A DNA stretch of 35,692 nucleotides from an uncultured Pelagibacteraceae bacterium (GTDB lineage: Bacteria; Pseudomonadota; Alphaproteobacteria; Pelagibacterales; Pelagibacteraceae). Shown in pieces: positions 17,354 through 26,724 of this stretch. The stretch lies in NCBI GenBank assembly GCA_902560625.1, contig CACEMD010000008.1, positions 1 to 35,692 on the forward strand, in the 5' to 3' direction. The stretch's first letter is position 1. Every line of letters starts with the position of its first letter. A model generated the notes under the pieces. The model did not search any database. It worked only from the letters and a program-made list of their open reading frames with translations, and was not told where the DNA came from. A program made the position numbers and the translations under genes.

Positions 17354-18445
17354 TTACTTTAATGTTGCTGCGTGAGCCATTCCTAGCTTAGCATTTGACA
17401 TTTGAGCACCAGCCCAGAAAGGTACTGCAACATCTGCAAACTCTTTCATAGAGTCATATACTTTTTTGAAAAATGCATTCTTCTCAGCATTTTTGTTTAA
17501 AGTTGCTTTTGCAGCAGCCATATATTCTGTGAAGTAGTCAGTAGGAGTATCTTCTAAAATTACTCCATGCTTGGTAGTTAGTTCTCTTAAAGCTTTTCCG
17601 TTTTCGTATATTCTGTAGCTTAAAGATTTAGCTAATGAAGCATTTGCAGCTACTTCAATAGATTTCTTCTCGTGAGCTGTCATTGCATTATAAGTTTTTC
17701 CAGTAATATAAAAGTCAGCATTTACCACTACTTGGTGTAAACCTTGTAAATAGTAATGTTTTAAAACTTTTTGGAAACCAAATGTTAAATCTGGTTTTGG
17801 ACAACACCATTCAGCTGCATCAATAGTACCTGCCTCAAGTGCTGGTAATATATCACCACCACCCATTGCTACAGACGCAATACCAATGTCTTTATATGTT
17901 TGTCCTGGTATTCCTGGAGGAGTTCTGAATTTATATTTTCTAAAGTCAGCCATATTCTTAATTGGTTTTGGAAACCAACCTAAAGCCTCTGGTCCAACCG
18001 GTTGCAACATAAATCCTTTAATGTCTCTTCCCATTTCTTTCCAAAGTTGATCATACAGCTCTTTTCCACCACCATATTGAAACCATGATAGGAAAGCTAA
18101 ATTGTCAATACCAACTCCACCACCAGCTACTGGAGAACCAAATAACATAGCAGCAGGATGGTCACCTGACCAATAGTGAGTCCATGCAAATCCACAATCA
18201 ATTAATCCTTTGTCGACTGCATCTAGAGTTTCTTTAACTCCAACAACTGCACCTGCTGGTAAAATTTCAAATTTTAGTGATCCATCAGTAAGAGCTGTTA
18301 CAGTATCAGTAAAGTCTTTTAACATTTTAACTTCATCAGCTTTAGTGTTAAGGACAGTCTGACATTTTAATGTTTTTGCATTAGCATTTGACACAAAGCC
18401 AAGTACCAAAAATGCAGCAAACATTAATGAAATGATTTTTTTCAT
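17354..18445 (-). CDS. dctP: TRAP transporter periplasmic substrate-binding protein (DctP/TakP-like)
   Basis: The 363-aa binding protein captures the substrate in the periplasm and delivers it to DctQM. The signal peptide ends around ANA-K24. FRTPPGIPGQTYKDIG near residues 192-207 carries the conserved Arg that binds the substrate carboxylate. EAGTIDAAEWCCPKPDLTFGF near 223-243 resembles the alpha-keto-acid-binding TakP group. A strong Shine-Dalgarno AGAGGG (18457-18452) is 6 bp from the ATG, among the best ribosome sites in the window, which implies high expression. The substrate is likely a carboxylate, but which one is open. It is the first gene of the operon, divergent from the GMC oxidoreductase across 141 bp. 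Confidence 0.92.
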   Translation of the reverse strand: MKKIISLMFAAFLVLGFVSNANAKTLKCQTVLNTKADEVKMLKDFTDTVTALTDGSLKFEILPAGAVVGVKETLDAVDKGLIDCGFAWTHYWSGDHPAAMLFGSPVAGGGVGIDNLAFLSWFQYGGGKELYDQLWKEMGRDIKGFMLQPVGPEALGWFPKPIKNMADFRKYKFRTPPGIPGQTYKDIGIASVAMGGGDILPALEAGTIDAAEWCCPKPDLTFGFQKVLKHYYLQGLHQVVVNADFYITGKTYNAMTAHEKKSIEVAANASLAKSLSYRIYENGKALRELTTKHGVILEDTPTDYFTEYMAAAKATLNKNAEKNAFFKKVYDSMKEFADVAVPFWAGAQMSNAKLGMAHAATLK

Positions 18446-18586
18446 TATTTTCCCTCTTTGTTAGTTAAATTTAACAATGCTATCCAATCAAAAAAACGTA
18501 TTGGTTACAAGTGACAAATCTTCTATTTATGATTAAAAAAACCTATATAAAGCTAAAAAAGTATATTTTTTTTTAAAATTGGTTGT

Positions 18587-20182
18587 ATGGAAAATTTTGA
18601 TTATATAATCATCGGTGCGGGGTCTGCAGGATGCGTTTTAACTAATAGAATAATAAGCTCTGGTAGATATAAAGTTCTTTTATTAGAAGCGGGTGGCAAC
18701 GATAGTAACCCGTGGATACATATTCCAGTTGGTTATTACAAAACTTTGCACAATCCAGAAACTGATTGGTGTTATAAAACTGAGCCTGATGAGACAATGG
18801 AAAATGTATCCATATCTTACCCAAGAGGAAAAACTCTCGGAGGAAGTTCATCAATAAATGGTTTGCTCTATATAAGGGGACAAGAACAAGATTATAATCT
18901 TTGGAGACAACTTGGAAATAAGGGTTGGAGTTGGAACGATGTTTTACCCTATTTCATTAAATCAGAAAATCAAGAAAGGGGTAAGAGTGAATACCATGGA
19001 GTTGGTGGTCCATTATCTGTATCAGACCAAAGAATTAAATTAGATATTTTAGAAGTTTTTATGAATGCGGCTAAAGAAACCGGAATTCCTACAGTTGATG
19101 ACTTTAATAAGGGAGATAATTTTGGATGTGGCTATTTTCAAGTAACCGAAAAAAATGGTTTAAGATGTAGTGCAGCTGTCGGTTATCTTAATCCAGTAAA
19201 AAAAGATAAAAATTTAAAAATAGAAACAAATTGCCACGTTCAAAAAATTAATTTCGAAAACAATAAAGCTATAAGTGTTAGTTACTATAAAGGAAACAAT
19301 TTAATTACAGCATCAGCAAAAAAAGAAATATTGTTAAGCGCAGGATCAATTGGTAGTCCCCAAATCTTACAAACTTCTGGAATTGGAGATTCAAATAAAT
19401 TAAAGAATTTTGGAGTTAATATTATTAATGATTTAAAAGGTGTTGGTAAAAATTTGCAAGATCATTTAATGTTTAGACCAGTCTACAAGGTAAAAAATAT
19501 AAAAACATTAAATCATAAAATAAACAGTATTTTTGGTAAATTATTAATTGGTTTAGAGTTTGCATTTACGAGAAAAGGACCAATGACAATGGGAGCGAGT
19601 CAACTATGCGGTTTTGCTAAAAGTGATCCAAACAGAGATACTCCAAATTTACAATTCCATATTCAGCCCATAAGTACAGATAAATTAGGAGGATCAAATT
19701 TGCATAATTTCGATGCATTTACTCCTACTGTTGCAAATATAAGACCAACAAGTAGAGGTGAAGTAAATATTACTAGTAACGATTCTAGAGATTACCCAAA
19801 AATTAAAATGAATTATCTTTCAACAGATGAGGATAGAAAGGTTGCAGCTGATGGTATCAAATTAGTTAGAAAAATAGTTTTAGAGAGTAATGAATTCAAG
19901 AAATATAAGCCAGAAGAATACAGGCCTGGTATCAATTTACAAAATGATGAGGAAATAGTGAAATCATGTAGCTACTATGCACAAACAATATTTCATCCTG
20001 TTGGAACTTGTAAAATGGGAAATGACTCAAATTCAGTGGTGTCTGATCAACTTAAGGTACATGGTATTTCTAATTTAAGAGTTATAGATGCATCTATTAT
20101 GCCGAATATAACATCAGGAAATACTAATGCACCTACCATAATGATTGCTGAAAAGGGTGCAGATATGATATTGAATTGCTAA
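18587..20182 (+). CDS. GMC-family flavoprotein oxidoreductase (choline-dehydrogenase-like)
   Basis: A 531-aa FAD-dependent alcohol dehydrogenase of the glucose-methanol-choline family. The FAD fold starts at residue 5 (YIIIGAGSAGCVLTNR). The GMC signature YPRGKTLGGSSSINGLLYIRG lies near 80-100. The catalytic pair is H470 (IFHPVGTCKMG) and N514 (GNTNAPTIMIAEKGAD), 44 residues apart as in choline oxidase. It resembles BetA, but nothing here proves choline as substrate. It is divergent from the TRAP operon and heads a five-gene plus-strand run, so it may oxidise an alcohol brought in by that transporter. Confidence 0.9.
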   Translation: MENFDYIIIGAGSAGCVLTNRIISSGRYKVLLLEAGGNDSNPWIHIPVGYYKTLHNPETDWCYKTEPDETMENVSISYPRGKTLGGSSSINGLLYIRGQEQDYNLWRQLGNKGWSWNDVLPYFIKSENQERGKSEYHGVGGPLSVSDQRIKLDILEVFMNAAKETGIPTVDDFNKGDNFGCGYFQVTEKNGLRCSAAVGYLNPVKKDKNLKIETNCHVQKINFENNKAISVSYYKGNNLITASAKKEILLSAGSIGSPQILQTSGIGDSNKLKNFGVNIINDLKGVGKNLQDHLMFRPVYKVKNIKTLNHKINSIFGKLLIGLEFAFTRKGPMTMGASQLCGFAKSDPNRDTPNLQFHIQPISTDKLGGSNLHNFDAFTPTVANIRPTSRGEVNITSNDSRDYPKIKMNYLSTDEDRKVAADGIKLVRKIVLESNEFKKYKPEEYRPGINLQNDEEIVKSCSYYAQTIFHPVGTCKMGNDSNSVVSDQLKVHGISNLRVIDASIMPNITSGNTNAPTIMIAEKGADMILNC

Positions 20183-20760
20183 TGTTGTCTGAACAAATCT
20201 TAATATTTTTTCAAATTGTTTTTATTGATTTAGTATTAGCAGGAGATAACGCAATTATTATTGGAATGGTGGCGTCTCAATTTCCTCCTGAAAAAAGAAA
20301 AAAAATAATTTTTTTTGGAATTGGTGCGGCTGTTATCTTGAGAATTATTTTTACTTTGATGACCGCTTATTTACTTCAAATTACCGGTTTAAGACTTATT
20401 GGTGGAATTCTACTACTCTATATATGTTATAAATTATATGTAGATGTGATCAAAAATACCAATCAAAATAATGAAAAAATTAAAGTTGATAATTCAAATT
20501 TTTTAAAAGCAATTACTACTGTTATAATCGCAGATGTAACTATGAGTTTAGATAATGTTCTAGGGGTAGCTGGAGCTGCAAGAGATCATTATACTTTATT
20601 GATATTTGGTCTAGTTCTATCGATTGCTTTAATGGCATTTGCTGCAACACTCATATCTAAATGGATCAAAAAATATAGTTGGATCGGATGGGTTGGTTTG
20701 ATTGCAATTCTATTTGTAGCAATTGAATTGATTTATACAGATATAAAGTTATTGATATAG
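20182..20760 (+). CDS. TerC-family integral membrane protein (YjbE type)
   Basis: A 192-aa membrane protein with about six helices and the two TerC repeats: VFIDLVLAGDNAIIIGMVAS near 13-32 and the ADVTMSLDNVLGVAGAA block in the second half. The acidic GDN and LDN motifs lie within helices and suggest metal-ion handling; some TerC relatives are implicated in manganese export. Start ATG 20182 overlaps the GMC stop (TAATG), which fits better than the TTG at 20176. The next gene starts 1 bp after its stop. Confidence 0.9.
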   Translation: MLSEQILIFFQIVFIDLVLAGDNAIIIGMVASQFPPEKRKKIIFFGIGAAVILRIIFTLMTAYLLQITGLRLIGGILLLYICYKLYVDVIKNTNQNNEKIKVDNSNFLKAITTVIIADVTMSLDNVLGVAGAARDHYTLLIFGLVLSIALMAFAATLISKWIKKYSWIGWVGLIAILFVAIELIYTDIKLLI

Positions 20761-20761
20761 A

Positions 20762-21529
20762 ATGTATTTAAAAAAGTATAATCTAAAAAATAAAGTAGCT
20801 TTGGTAACAGGCGCAGGCAAAGGATTAGGAAAAGCTTGTGCTATAGCCCTTGCAGAGGCTGGAGCAAATTTAATTATAATTAGCAGAACAAAAAAAGACT
20901 TAGACAAAGTTTCTAAAGTTATTAAAAAATTCAAGGTTAAATGCAAATCTTATGTTTGTGACGTGACTAATTACAATCATATCAAATCAATAATTAATGA
21001 ACAATCAAGAATTGATATATTAATAAATAATGCAGGAAATAATATTCCCGAACATTTTACAAAAGTTAAAACTAGAAATATGGAATATCTTGTAAAGGTT
21101 AATACTATTGCAACTTTTAATATAGCACAACTATGTGCTCTTAAAATGATTAAATCTAAAAATAGAAAACAAATAGGAGGAGCAATTATTAATATGTCAT
21201 CTCAGATGGGACATGTTGGAGGTCCAATAAGAAGCGTATATAATATGACAAAATTCGGACTTGAAGGTCTAACTAAAGGTATGTCTATTGATCTTGCAAA
21301 ATACAACATTAGAGTAAATACGATATGCCCTACTTTTGTTGTAACACCAATGACAAGGAAGTTCTTTAAAAGTAAAAAATTTAAAAAAGAAGTTTTAAGT
21401 AATATACCGCTAGGAAGATTTGCTGAATTATCTGAGGTAGCATCTTCAGCCGTCTTTTTAGCCTCTGATGCATCATCTATGATTACAGGAACTTCTTTAT
21501 TGGTTGATGGCGGATGGACAGCAAGGTAA
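20762..21529 (+). CDS. Short-chain dehydrogenase/reductase (gluconate 5-dehydrogenase-like)
   Basis: A 255-aa classical SDR. The cofactor motif is TGAGKGLG at 16-23. Arg42 in IIISRTKKD after beta-2 favours NADP. NNAG is at 89-92, with a catalytic Ser in NMSSQMG (about 147), Y160 and K164 (YNMTK). The ending LLVDGGWTAR is a standard SDR C-terminus. It starts 1 bp after terC and is probably co-transcribed with the GMC enzyme. The pair could act in sequence on one polyol or sugar acid, but that is inference. Confidence 0.88.
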   Translation: MYLKKYNLKNKVALVTGAGKGLGKACAIALAEAGANLIIISRTKKDLDKVSKVIKKFKVKCKSYVCDVTNYNHIKSIINEQSRIDILINNAGNNIPEHFTKVKTRNMEYLVKVNTIATFNIAQLCALKMIKSKNRKQIGGAIINMSSQMGHVGGPIRSVYNMTKFGLEGLTKGMSIDLAKYNIRVNTICPTFVVTPMTRKFFKSKKFKKEVLSNIPLGRFAELSEVASSAVFLASDASSMITGTSLLVDGGWTAR

Positions 21530-21572
21530 ATTTAAAAAGATTTTATTCATCATCAAAATGTTGACTTAGCCT

Positions 21573-22382
21573 ATGAAAATATTAAATAAATTATTTTTTT
21601 TAATAGTAATTTTTTTGATTATTCTTCCTTTTAATCACTCAAATTCAATAGAATTTCGAGGTAAATTTTTACAAGGTCATTTTATTGTTGGTATTACTGA
21701 CCCCTCATCAAAAATAATTATAGATAAGAAAAATGTTAAAGTTTCAAAAGATGGTTATTTTGTTTTCGGAATAGACCGTGATAGAAAATTTGATGTAACA
21801 ATCGTAAAAATTTCAGGTGGAAAGAAAGAAAAAATAATAAAAAAGGTTCTTAAGAGAAAATACAATATTCAAAGAATAGATGGTCTTGAAGAAAGTAAAG
21901 TTACCCCCCCTGAATCAGTTTATAAAAGAATTAAAGATGAAAATAATAAGATTGGTGAAGCAAGATCTATAAATTCTGATTTACCTTTTTTTAAAGACCA
22001 ATTTATTATGCCTGTAAAAGGTATAATTAGTGGTGTTTATGGAAGTCAAAGAATTTTAAATGGTAAACCAAAATGGCCTCATTACGGAATTGATATAGCC
22101 GCGAAACAAGGAACATTAATTAAATCATCTGGATCAGGAGTTGTGACAATGGCTGAGGAAGATCTATACTATACTGGAGGTACAATTATTATGGACCATG
22201 GTCATGGCATATCAACAATCTATTCACACCTAGAAACAGTATTAGTTTCAGTTGGAGATCAAATTAATAAAGGTGATGTGATTGGGACTGTTGGATCTAC
22301 TGGAAGATCAACTGGTCCTCACTTAGACTTTAGAGTTAATTGGTTTCAAACAAGATTAGATCCAATGTCAGTATTACAATAA
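21573..22382 (+). CDS. M23-family (LytM-like) peptidase protein with altered zinc motif
   Basis: A 269-aa envelope protein with an N-terminal signal or membrane segment (about residues 5-22). A beta-rich region follows (23-110), then a short linker and an M23 domain from about 143 (FIMPVKGIISGVYGSQR). The first zinc motif is present: H170 and D174 in HYGIDIAA. H219 lies in STIYSHLE. In the second motif the usual HxH is HLD (H250, D252 in GPHLDFRV), so the third metal ligand is Asp rather than His. It may still bind zinc, or act as a non-catalytic activator like EnvC/NlpD. Its stop overlaps the next start (TAATG). Confidence 0.88.
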   Translation: MKILNKLFFLIVIFLIILPFNHSNSIEFRGKFLQGHFIVGITDPSSKIIIDKKNVKVSKDGYFVFGIDRDRKFDVTIVKISGGKKEKIIKKVLKRKYNIQRIDGLEESKVTPPESVYKRIKDENNKIGEARSINSDLPFFKDQFIMPVKGIISGVYGSQRILNGKPKWPHYGIDIAAKQGTLIKSSGSGVVTMAEEDLYYTGGTIIMDHGHGISTIYSHLETVLVSVGDQINKGDVIGTVGSTGRSTGPHLDFRVNWFQTRLDPMSVLQ

Positions 22383-23533
22383 TGGGTTTACATTTTTCAA
22401 AAGATGAATTTTCTTCAAGAAAATTAAAAGTTTTAAAAAAAATGGAAGAACAAAACATTGATGCTCTATTAATGTTTAGGCAAGAGTCTATGTACTGGCT
22501 TACAGGATACGACACATTTGGATATGTTTTTTTTCAAACATTGGTTTTAGACCGAAAAGGAAATATAATTCTGTTAACAAGAGCTCCAGATTTACGACAG
22601 GCTCAGAATACATCTAACATTGAAGATATAAGAATTTGGATTGATAAAGATGGTTCAAATCCAACAGATGATCTTAAAAATATTTTAAATGAATTAAATC
22701 TTAAAGGAAAAAATTTAGGTATTGAGTATGAAGCTTATGGATTAACTGGTCGTAATACTTTAAGACTTAATAAATCATTAGAAAATTATTGTAAAATTGA
22801 GGATAAATCAAATTTAATTACAAATTTGAGAGTAGTAAAATCAACGGAGGAGATTTTTTATGTAAGAAAAGCTGCAGAGCTTGCTGATAAAGCTCTTGAA
22901 GAAGTTTGGAAGCATGCAAAAGCAGGTACAAGCGAGTCTATGATATTATCTAAGATGAATAGTATTATATTTGAAGGAGGTGGAGATTATCCTGCGAATG
23001 AATTTATAATTGGATCAGGAAAGAATGCACTTCTGTGTCGTTATCAATCTGAAAAACAAATTTTAAAAAACCCAGACCAATTAACAATTGAATGGGCAGG
23101 TACATACAGACATTATCACTCTGCAATGTTTAGGACTATACCAATAGGCAAAGCTAACCCTAAACATTATAAAATGCACGAAGCATGTGTTGAAGCATTA
23201 AAGAATTGTGAAAAAAAATTAAAGCCAGGAAATAAAATTGGAGAAGTATTTGATGTTCATGCAAAAACTTTTGATGATCTTGGATATAATAAAGCCAGAA
23301 TGAATGCTTGTGGTTATTCACTAGGAACTACATTTTCTCCAAATTGGATGGACTGGCCAATGATTTACAAAAATAATCCATATATAATTCAACCTGGAAA
23401 TGTTTTCTTTATGCATATGATACTAATGGACTCAGAGAGTGAACTAGCTATGAATTTAGGTGAATCTTATTTAGTGACTAAAAATGGAATTGAGAGATTG
23501 GGTAAACAGAAACTTGATTTAGTGATTCTTTAA
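22382..23533 (+). CDS. M24-fold hydrolase, ectoine hydrolase (DoeA/EutD)-like
   Basis: A 383-aa pita-bread-fold protein with a creatinase N-terminal domain (1-150) and an M24 C-terminal domain. The metal ligands of true Xaa-Pro peptidases are absent. The first Asp region reads IEWAGTYRHYHSAMFRT (237-251), the usual His of GHxxG is Y312 (GYSLG), and the usual Glu is H345 (FFMHMILMD). This resembles the metal-free creatinase and ectoine-hydrolase branch. The GYSLGTTFSPNWMDWPMIY stretch in particular looks like DoeA. Predicted action is hydrolysis of a C-N bond in a small osmolyte. Start ATG 22382 overlaps the M23 stop, and it ends convergent with the next gene by 3 bp. Confidence 0.82.
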   Translation: MGLHFSKDEFSSRKLKVLKKMEEQNIDALLMFRQESMYWLTGYDTFGYVFFQTLVLDRKGNIILLTRAPDLRQAQNTSNIEDIRIWIDKDGSNPTDDLKNILNELNLKGKNLGIEYEAYGLTGRNTLRLNKSLENYCKIEDKSNLITNLRVVKSTEEIFYVRKAAELADKALEEVWKHAKAGTSESMILSKMNSIIFEGGGDYPANEFIIGSGKNALLCRYQSEKQILKNPDQLTIEWAGTYRHYHSAMFRTIPIGKANPKHYKMHEACVEALKNCEKKLKPGNKIGEVFDVHAKTFDDLGYNKARMNACGYSLGTTFSPNWMDWPMIYKNNPYIIQPGNVFFMHMILMDSESELAMNLGESYLVTKNGIERLGKQKLDLVIL

Positions 23534-23536
23534 AAT

Positions 23537-23734
23537 TTATACAGATAATATTAAACCTACAATCAATATGAACGTTGTGATAAATCCTATTAATAATGAC
23601 TTCTCAATATTTTCTTTTTTTTCCTCTGCTCTGACTTTATTTAATAAAACATTTATATCAACTTTTGATTGTTTATTAAAATTTGGTTTAGATGTAAAAT
23701 TTTGTAGTTCGTCGTGTAAATTTTCTTTGCTCAT
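23537..23734 (-). CDS. 65-residue tail-anchored membrane protein
   Basis: A small protein with a hydrophilic, charged N-terminal region (KVDINVLLNKVRAEEKKENIEK) and a single C-terminal hydrophobic helix at about 47-64. This topology places the polar part in the cytoplasm. I do not recognise the family. It lies alone between two larger genes, convergent with the M24 gene. The frame has ordinary codon use and a plausible ATG, so it is probably real. The function is unknown. Confidence 0.7.
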   Translation of the reverse strand: MSKENLHDELQNFTSKPNFNKQSKVDINVLLNKVRAEEKKENIEKSLLIGFITTFILIVGLILSV

Positions 23735-23826
23735 AATTTTTAAAAATATTATTACATCATAAAAAATAAAATATGACGAGAATAAATATTAAAAAAAAAG
23801 CTGAATATATGCTCAAAATGGTTATT

Positions 23827-26268
23827 TTAACCAAATTTAATATTTTTATCCTTTAAAGCTTTGGTTAAAAAAGTTGCTGGATATTTAGTTTTTTCTATTT
23901 CCACAAATATTTTCTTGTTTTTAAAATCTTCAAGGCTTGTAGATGAATTAATATATCCAAAAGCAAGAGATTTTTTATAATTAAAAGAGTAGTTCCCAGA
24001 AGTCGTTCTACCTACAATTTTATCTTCACAATAAATAGGTTCGTCATGCAGTAATAATGGTTCGCCTGGTTTAGTATTATTTAAAAATAATGAAACAAAT
24101 CTTTTAGATAGTTTTTTATCTTTGATTTTTAGTAGTGCCTCTTTACCAATAAAGTTTATATTTTTTTTATAACTTATTGCAAATTGAAGACCGGCTTCAT
24201 ACTGGTTTTCTTCTGGTGAAATATCGTGGCCCCAATGTAGGAAACCACTTTCCATTCTCATTGTATCCAGAGAAAGCATGCCACCATGACTTAAATTAAA
24301 TTCATCTCCATTTTTAACTATTAAATTATATATTTCTTTTGATTCATTCATTTTAATATAAAGTTCGAAACCTAATTCACCAACATAAGATAATCTTTGA
24401 ACCCAAACTGTTTTGTTATTAATAGTAATATTTTTTCCAGATCCAAATTTAAAATTTTCATTTGTTAGGTCGTCTTTAGATATTTTTTCCATAAGTTTTC
24501 TACTCTTAGGTCCGAAAAGTCCTAGACAAGCTAAATCATCTGTAACATCTTTGAGCTCAACATCTTTAGATAAATATTTTAATATATGAAATTTGTCGTG
24601 CTCTTTAGTGGCAGCTGATGATATTACTCTAAAATGGTTTTTGTTTAAACAAACAACTGTTAAATCAGTTTCGATTCCAGCATCTTCGTTTAACATTTGA
24701 GTATAAGTAGTTTTGCCAAGTTCATTTTTAATATTTGCTGTGCAAATTTTTTGTAATTCTTGATGAGATTTTTCACCTATCAAATCATATTTTGAAAATG
24801 CTGTTAAATCATACAAACCTACATTTTCGGTTGTATTTTTTGTCTCAAATTCTACTGAGGGATACCAATTTTGATAATTATAACTATATTTAAATTTTGG
24901 GTCCTGATTTTTTTTTGCAAACCACATCGGTCTCTCATAACCTGAAGATACTCCAAAACAAGCACCTGCTTTTTTCAATTCTTCATGATATGGAAGTAAC
25001 TTCTGATTTCTTGATGTAATGTGTTGTTTGTATGGCCAATGCATACCATAAAGATCTCCTAAAGTTTCTGTTATCCTTTCGGTAATAAATTCTAATTTTG
25101 AATGAAATTTTTGAAATCTTTTTATATCGTATATAAATAAATCATCATTAATATGTCCATTTATCATCCATTCGGCTGTAACTTTCCCTACTCCCCCACC
25201 ACTGCCAATGCCAATGCTATTTAAACCACAACAAGCAAATAGATTTTTTAAACCTGGAACTTCACCTAAAAGCGTGTTTGTGTCAGGTGTAAATGATTCA
25301 GGCCCTGAAAAAAATTTTCTTATTCCGGCTTTCTCTAATAAAGGAACTCTTTTTAGTGCTGCTTGTAAAAATGGTTCAAAGTGATCAAAATTTTCTGGAA
25401 ATTCTGCAAATGAAAAATCTTCTGGAACTTTGTGATTATTTTTAAATGCTGGAATTGACTTACCTTCAAATATACCAATCAACATTTTTCCAGCATCCTC
25501 TTTCAAGTATAACCTGTCATCAAAATCTCTTAAAACTGGGATTGTTTTTGGTAATTCTTTAATTCCTTCAGTTATTACATAAAAATGTTCAGCTGGATAA
25601 AGAGGAATACTTACACCAATTTCTTGACCAATCTGTCTTGACCACATGCCCGCAGCAATAACAATATATTCACATTCAATAGTTTTTCCGTTAACAATAA
25701 CTCCAGCAACTTTCCCATTTTTTTTTAATATTTTAGAAACTGGAGACTTTTCAAAAATCTTTACTCCTTCTTTTTTAGCTGCCTTTGCTAATAAATTAGT
25801 TACACCTACAGGATCAGCTTGACCATCACCAGGCATAAAAATCCCTCCAATAATATTTTTTTCATTAATTATTGGATATATTTTTTTTATTTGTTCTAGA
25901 TTTAATACTTCTACATTTACATCATATAATTGAGCTGTAGTTGCTTGTCTTTTTAATTCCTGCCATCTACCTTGAGTAGTTGCGATTGATAAAGCGCCAT
26001 TTAATTTTAATCCACTAGAAAAATCAAACTCTTTTTCTAGCTTTTTATAAAGTTCTAATGAATATTTTCTTACTTTTGTAATTCCAGCCGATGGACCAAG
26101 TTGACTAACCAATCCAGCAGCATGCCATGTTGTTCCAGAAGTTAATTGATCTCTCTCTAAAAGTAAAACATCCTTCCAGCCAAATTTTGCTAGATGATAA
26201 GCACATGATGTCCCAGATACTCCACCACCAATTACAACTACTTTTGTTGCACTTGGTAGTTCTTTCAT
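23827..26268 (-). CDS. Dimethylglycine/sarcosine-dehydrogenase-like flavoprotein with GcvT domain
   Basis: An 813-aa enzyme likely to oxidatively remove an N-methyl group and pass the carbon to tetrahydrofolate. The N-terminal DAO-type FAD domain begins [21 protein letters not shown] (residues 10-30). H49 in TTWHAAGLV matches the histidine that carries covalent FAD in the DMGDH family. A second conserved His is in [12 protein letters not shown] linker domain leads into the GcvT-type folate-binding domain and its C-terminal barrel from about residue 430 to the end. It is the last gene of a four-gene operon, 1 bp after the SET gene. The natural substrate could be dimethylglycine, sarcosine or another N-methyl amine. 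Confidence 0.9.
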   Translation of the reverse strand: MKELPSATKVVVIGGGVSGTSCAYHLAKFGWKDVLLLERDQLTSGTTWHAAGLVSQLGPSAGITKVRKYSLELYKKLEKEFDFSSGLKLNGALSIATTQGRWQELKRQATTAQLYDVNVEVLNLEQIKKIYPIINEKNIIGGIFMPGDGQADPVGVTNLLAKAAKKEGVKIFEKSPVSKILKKNGKVAGVIVNGKTIECEYIVIAAGMWSRQIGQEIGVSIPLYPAEHFYVITEGIKELPKTIPVLRDFDDRLYLKEDAGKMLIGIFEGKSIPAFKNNHKVPEDFSFAEFPENFDHFEPFLQAALKRVPLLEKAGIRKFFSGPESFTPDTNTLLGEVPGLKNLFACCGLNSIGIGSGGGVGKVTAEWMINGHINDDLFIYDIKRFQKFHSKLEFITERITETLGDLYGMHWPYKQHITSRNQKLLPYHEELKKAGACFGVSSGYERPMWFAKKNQDPKFKYSYNYQNWYPSVEFETKNTTENVGLYDLTAFSKYDLIGEKSHQELQKICTANIKNELGKTTYTQMLNEDAGIETDLTVVCLNKNHFRVISSAATKEHDKFHILKYLSKDVELKDVTDDLACLGLFGPKSRKLMEKISKDDLTNENFKFGSGKNITINNKTVWVQRLSYVGELGFELYIKMNESKEIYNLIVKNGDEFNLSHGGMLSLDTMRMESGFLHWGHDISPEENQYEAGLQFAISYKKNINFIGKEALLKIKDKKLSKRFVSLFLNNTKPGEPLLLHDEPIYCEDKIVGRTTSGNYSFNYKKSLAFGYINSSTSLEDFKNKKIFVEIEKTKYPATFLTKALKDKNIKFG

Positions 26269-26269
26269 A

Positions 26270-26716
26270 TTATATCATTTGTATTCCTACCCCAGTTTTT
26301 GGATAGGTATAAAGATTATAGTTTGCAGTTAGCTCTTCTCCTGATTTAATATCTTTTATTGATACCATAAAAAAAAACTTTGCATCGCTTTTTTCATGAA
26401 GATTATAAAACAAATTTTCTCCCTTATTATCTTCGCCATCTTGAAATTTTTTAACAGGCGCATCAATATCAATTTTATCTCCAAATTTTAATTTAGGCAG
26501 TACATCAGATACCATTCTAATTACAGTTGGTTCGTTAGAGTGATTATAAAAACCACCAATTGGTGTCCTAATATATTTATTTTCAAACTGTTCATCTCTT
26601 ATATGAGTTATTCCAATAAATGAGCCCTTTTTAATATCTTGTGTAGCGAACAAACCTAAACCTTCAATTGGTGATCCTTTAATTGTTAATCCATCTGGTA
26701 AAGGTCTATAACTCAT
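26270..26716 (-). CDS. Small SET-domain protein (putative protein lysine methyltransferase)
   Basis: A 148-aa stand-alone SET domain. The N-terminal SET motif is [17 protein letters not shown] near 19-35, the cofactor-site motif is FYNHSNEP near 56-63, and the C-terminal motif is [12 protein letters not shown] near 125-136 (GEEL-x-x-xY). These mark S-adenosylmethionine-dependent protein lysine methylation. No pre-SET or post-SET zinc domain is present. It sits between ald (8 bp) and the flavoprotein (1 bp), so it is co-transcribed with metabolic enzymes. Its target is unknown. Confidence 0.85.
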   Translation of the reverse strand: MSYRPLPDGLTIKGSPIEGLGLFATQDIKKGSFIGITHIRDEQFENKYIRTPIGGFYNHSNEPTVIRMVSDVLPKLKFGDKIDIDAPVKKFQDGEDNKGENLFYNLHEKSDAKFFFMVSIKDIKSGEELTANYNLYTYPKTGVGIQMI

Positions 26717-26724
26717 AAAATTTT

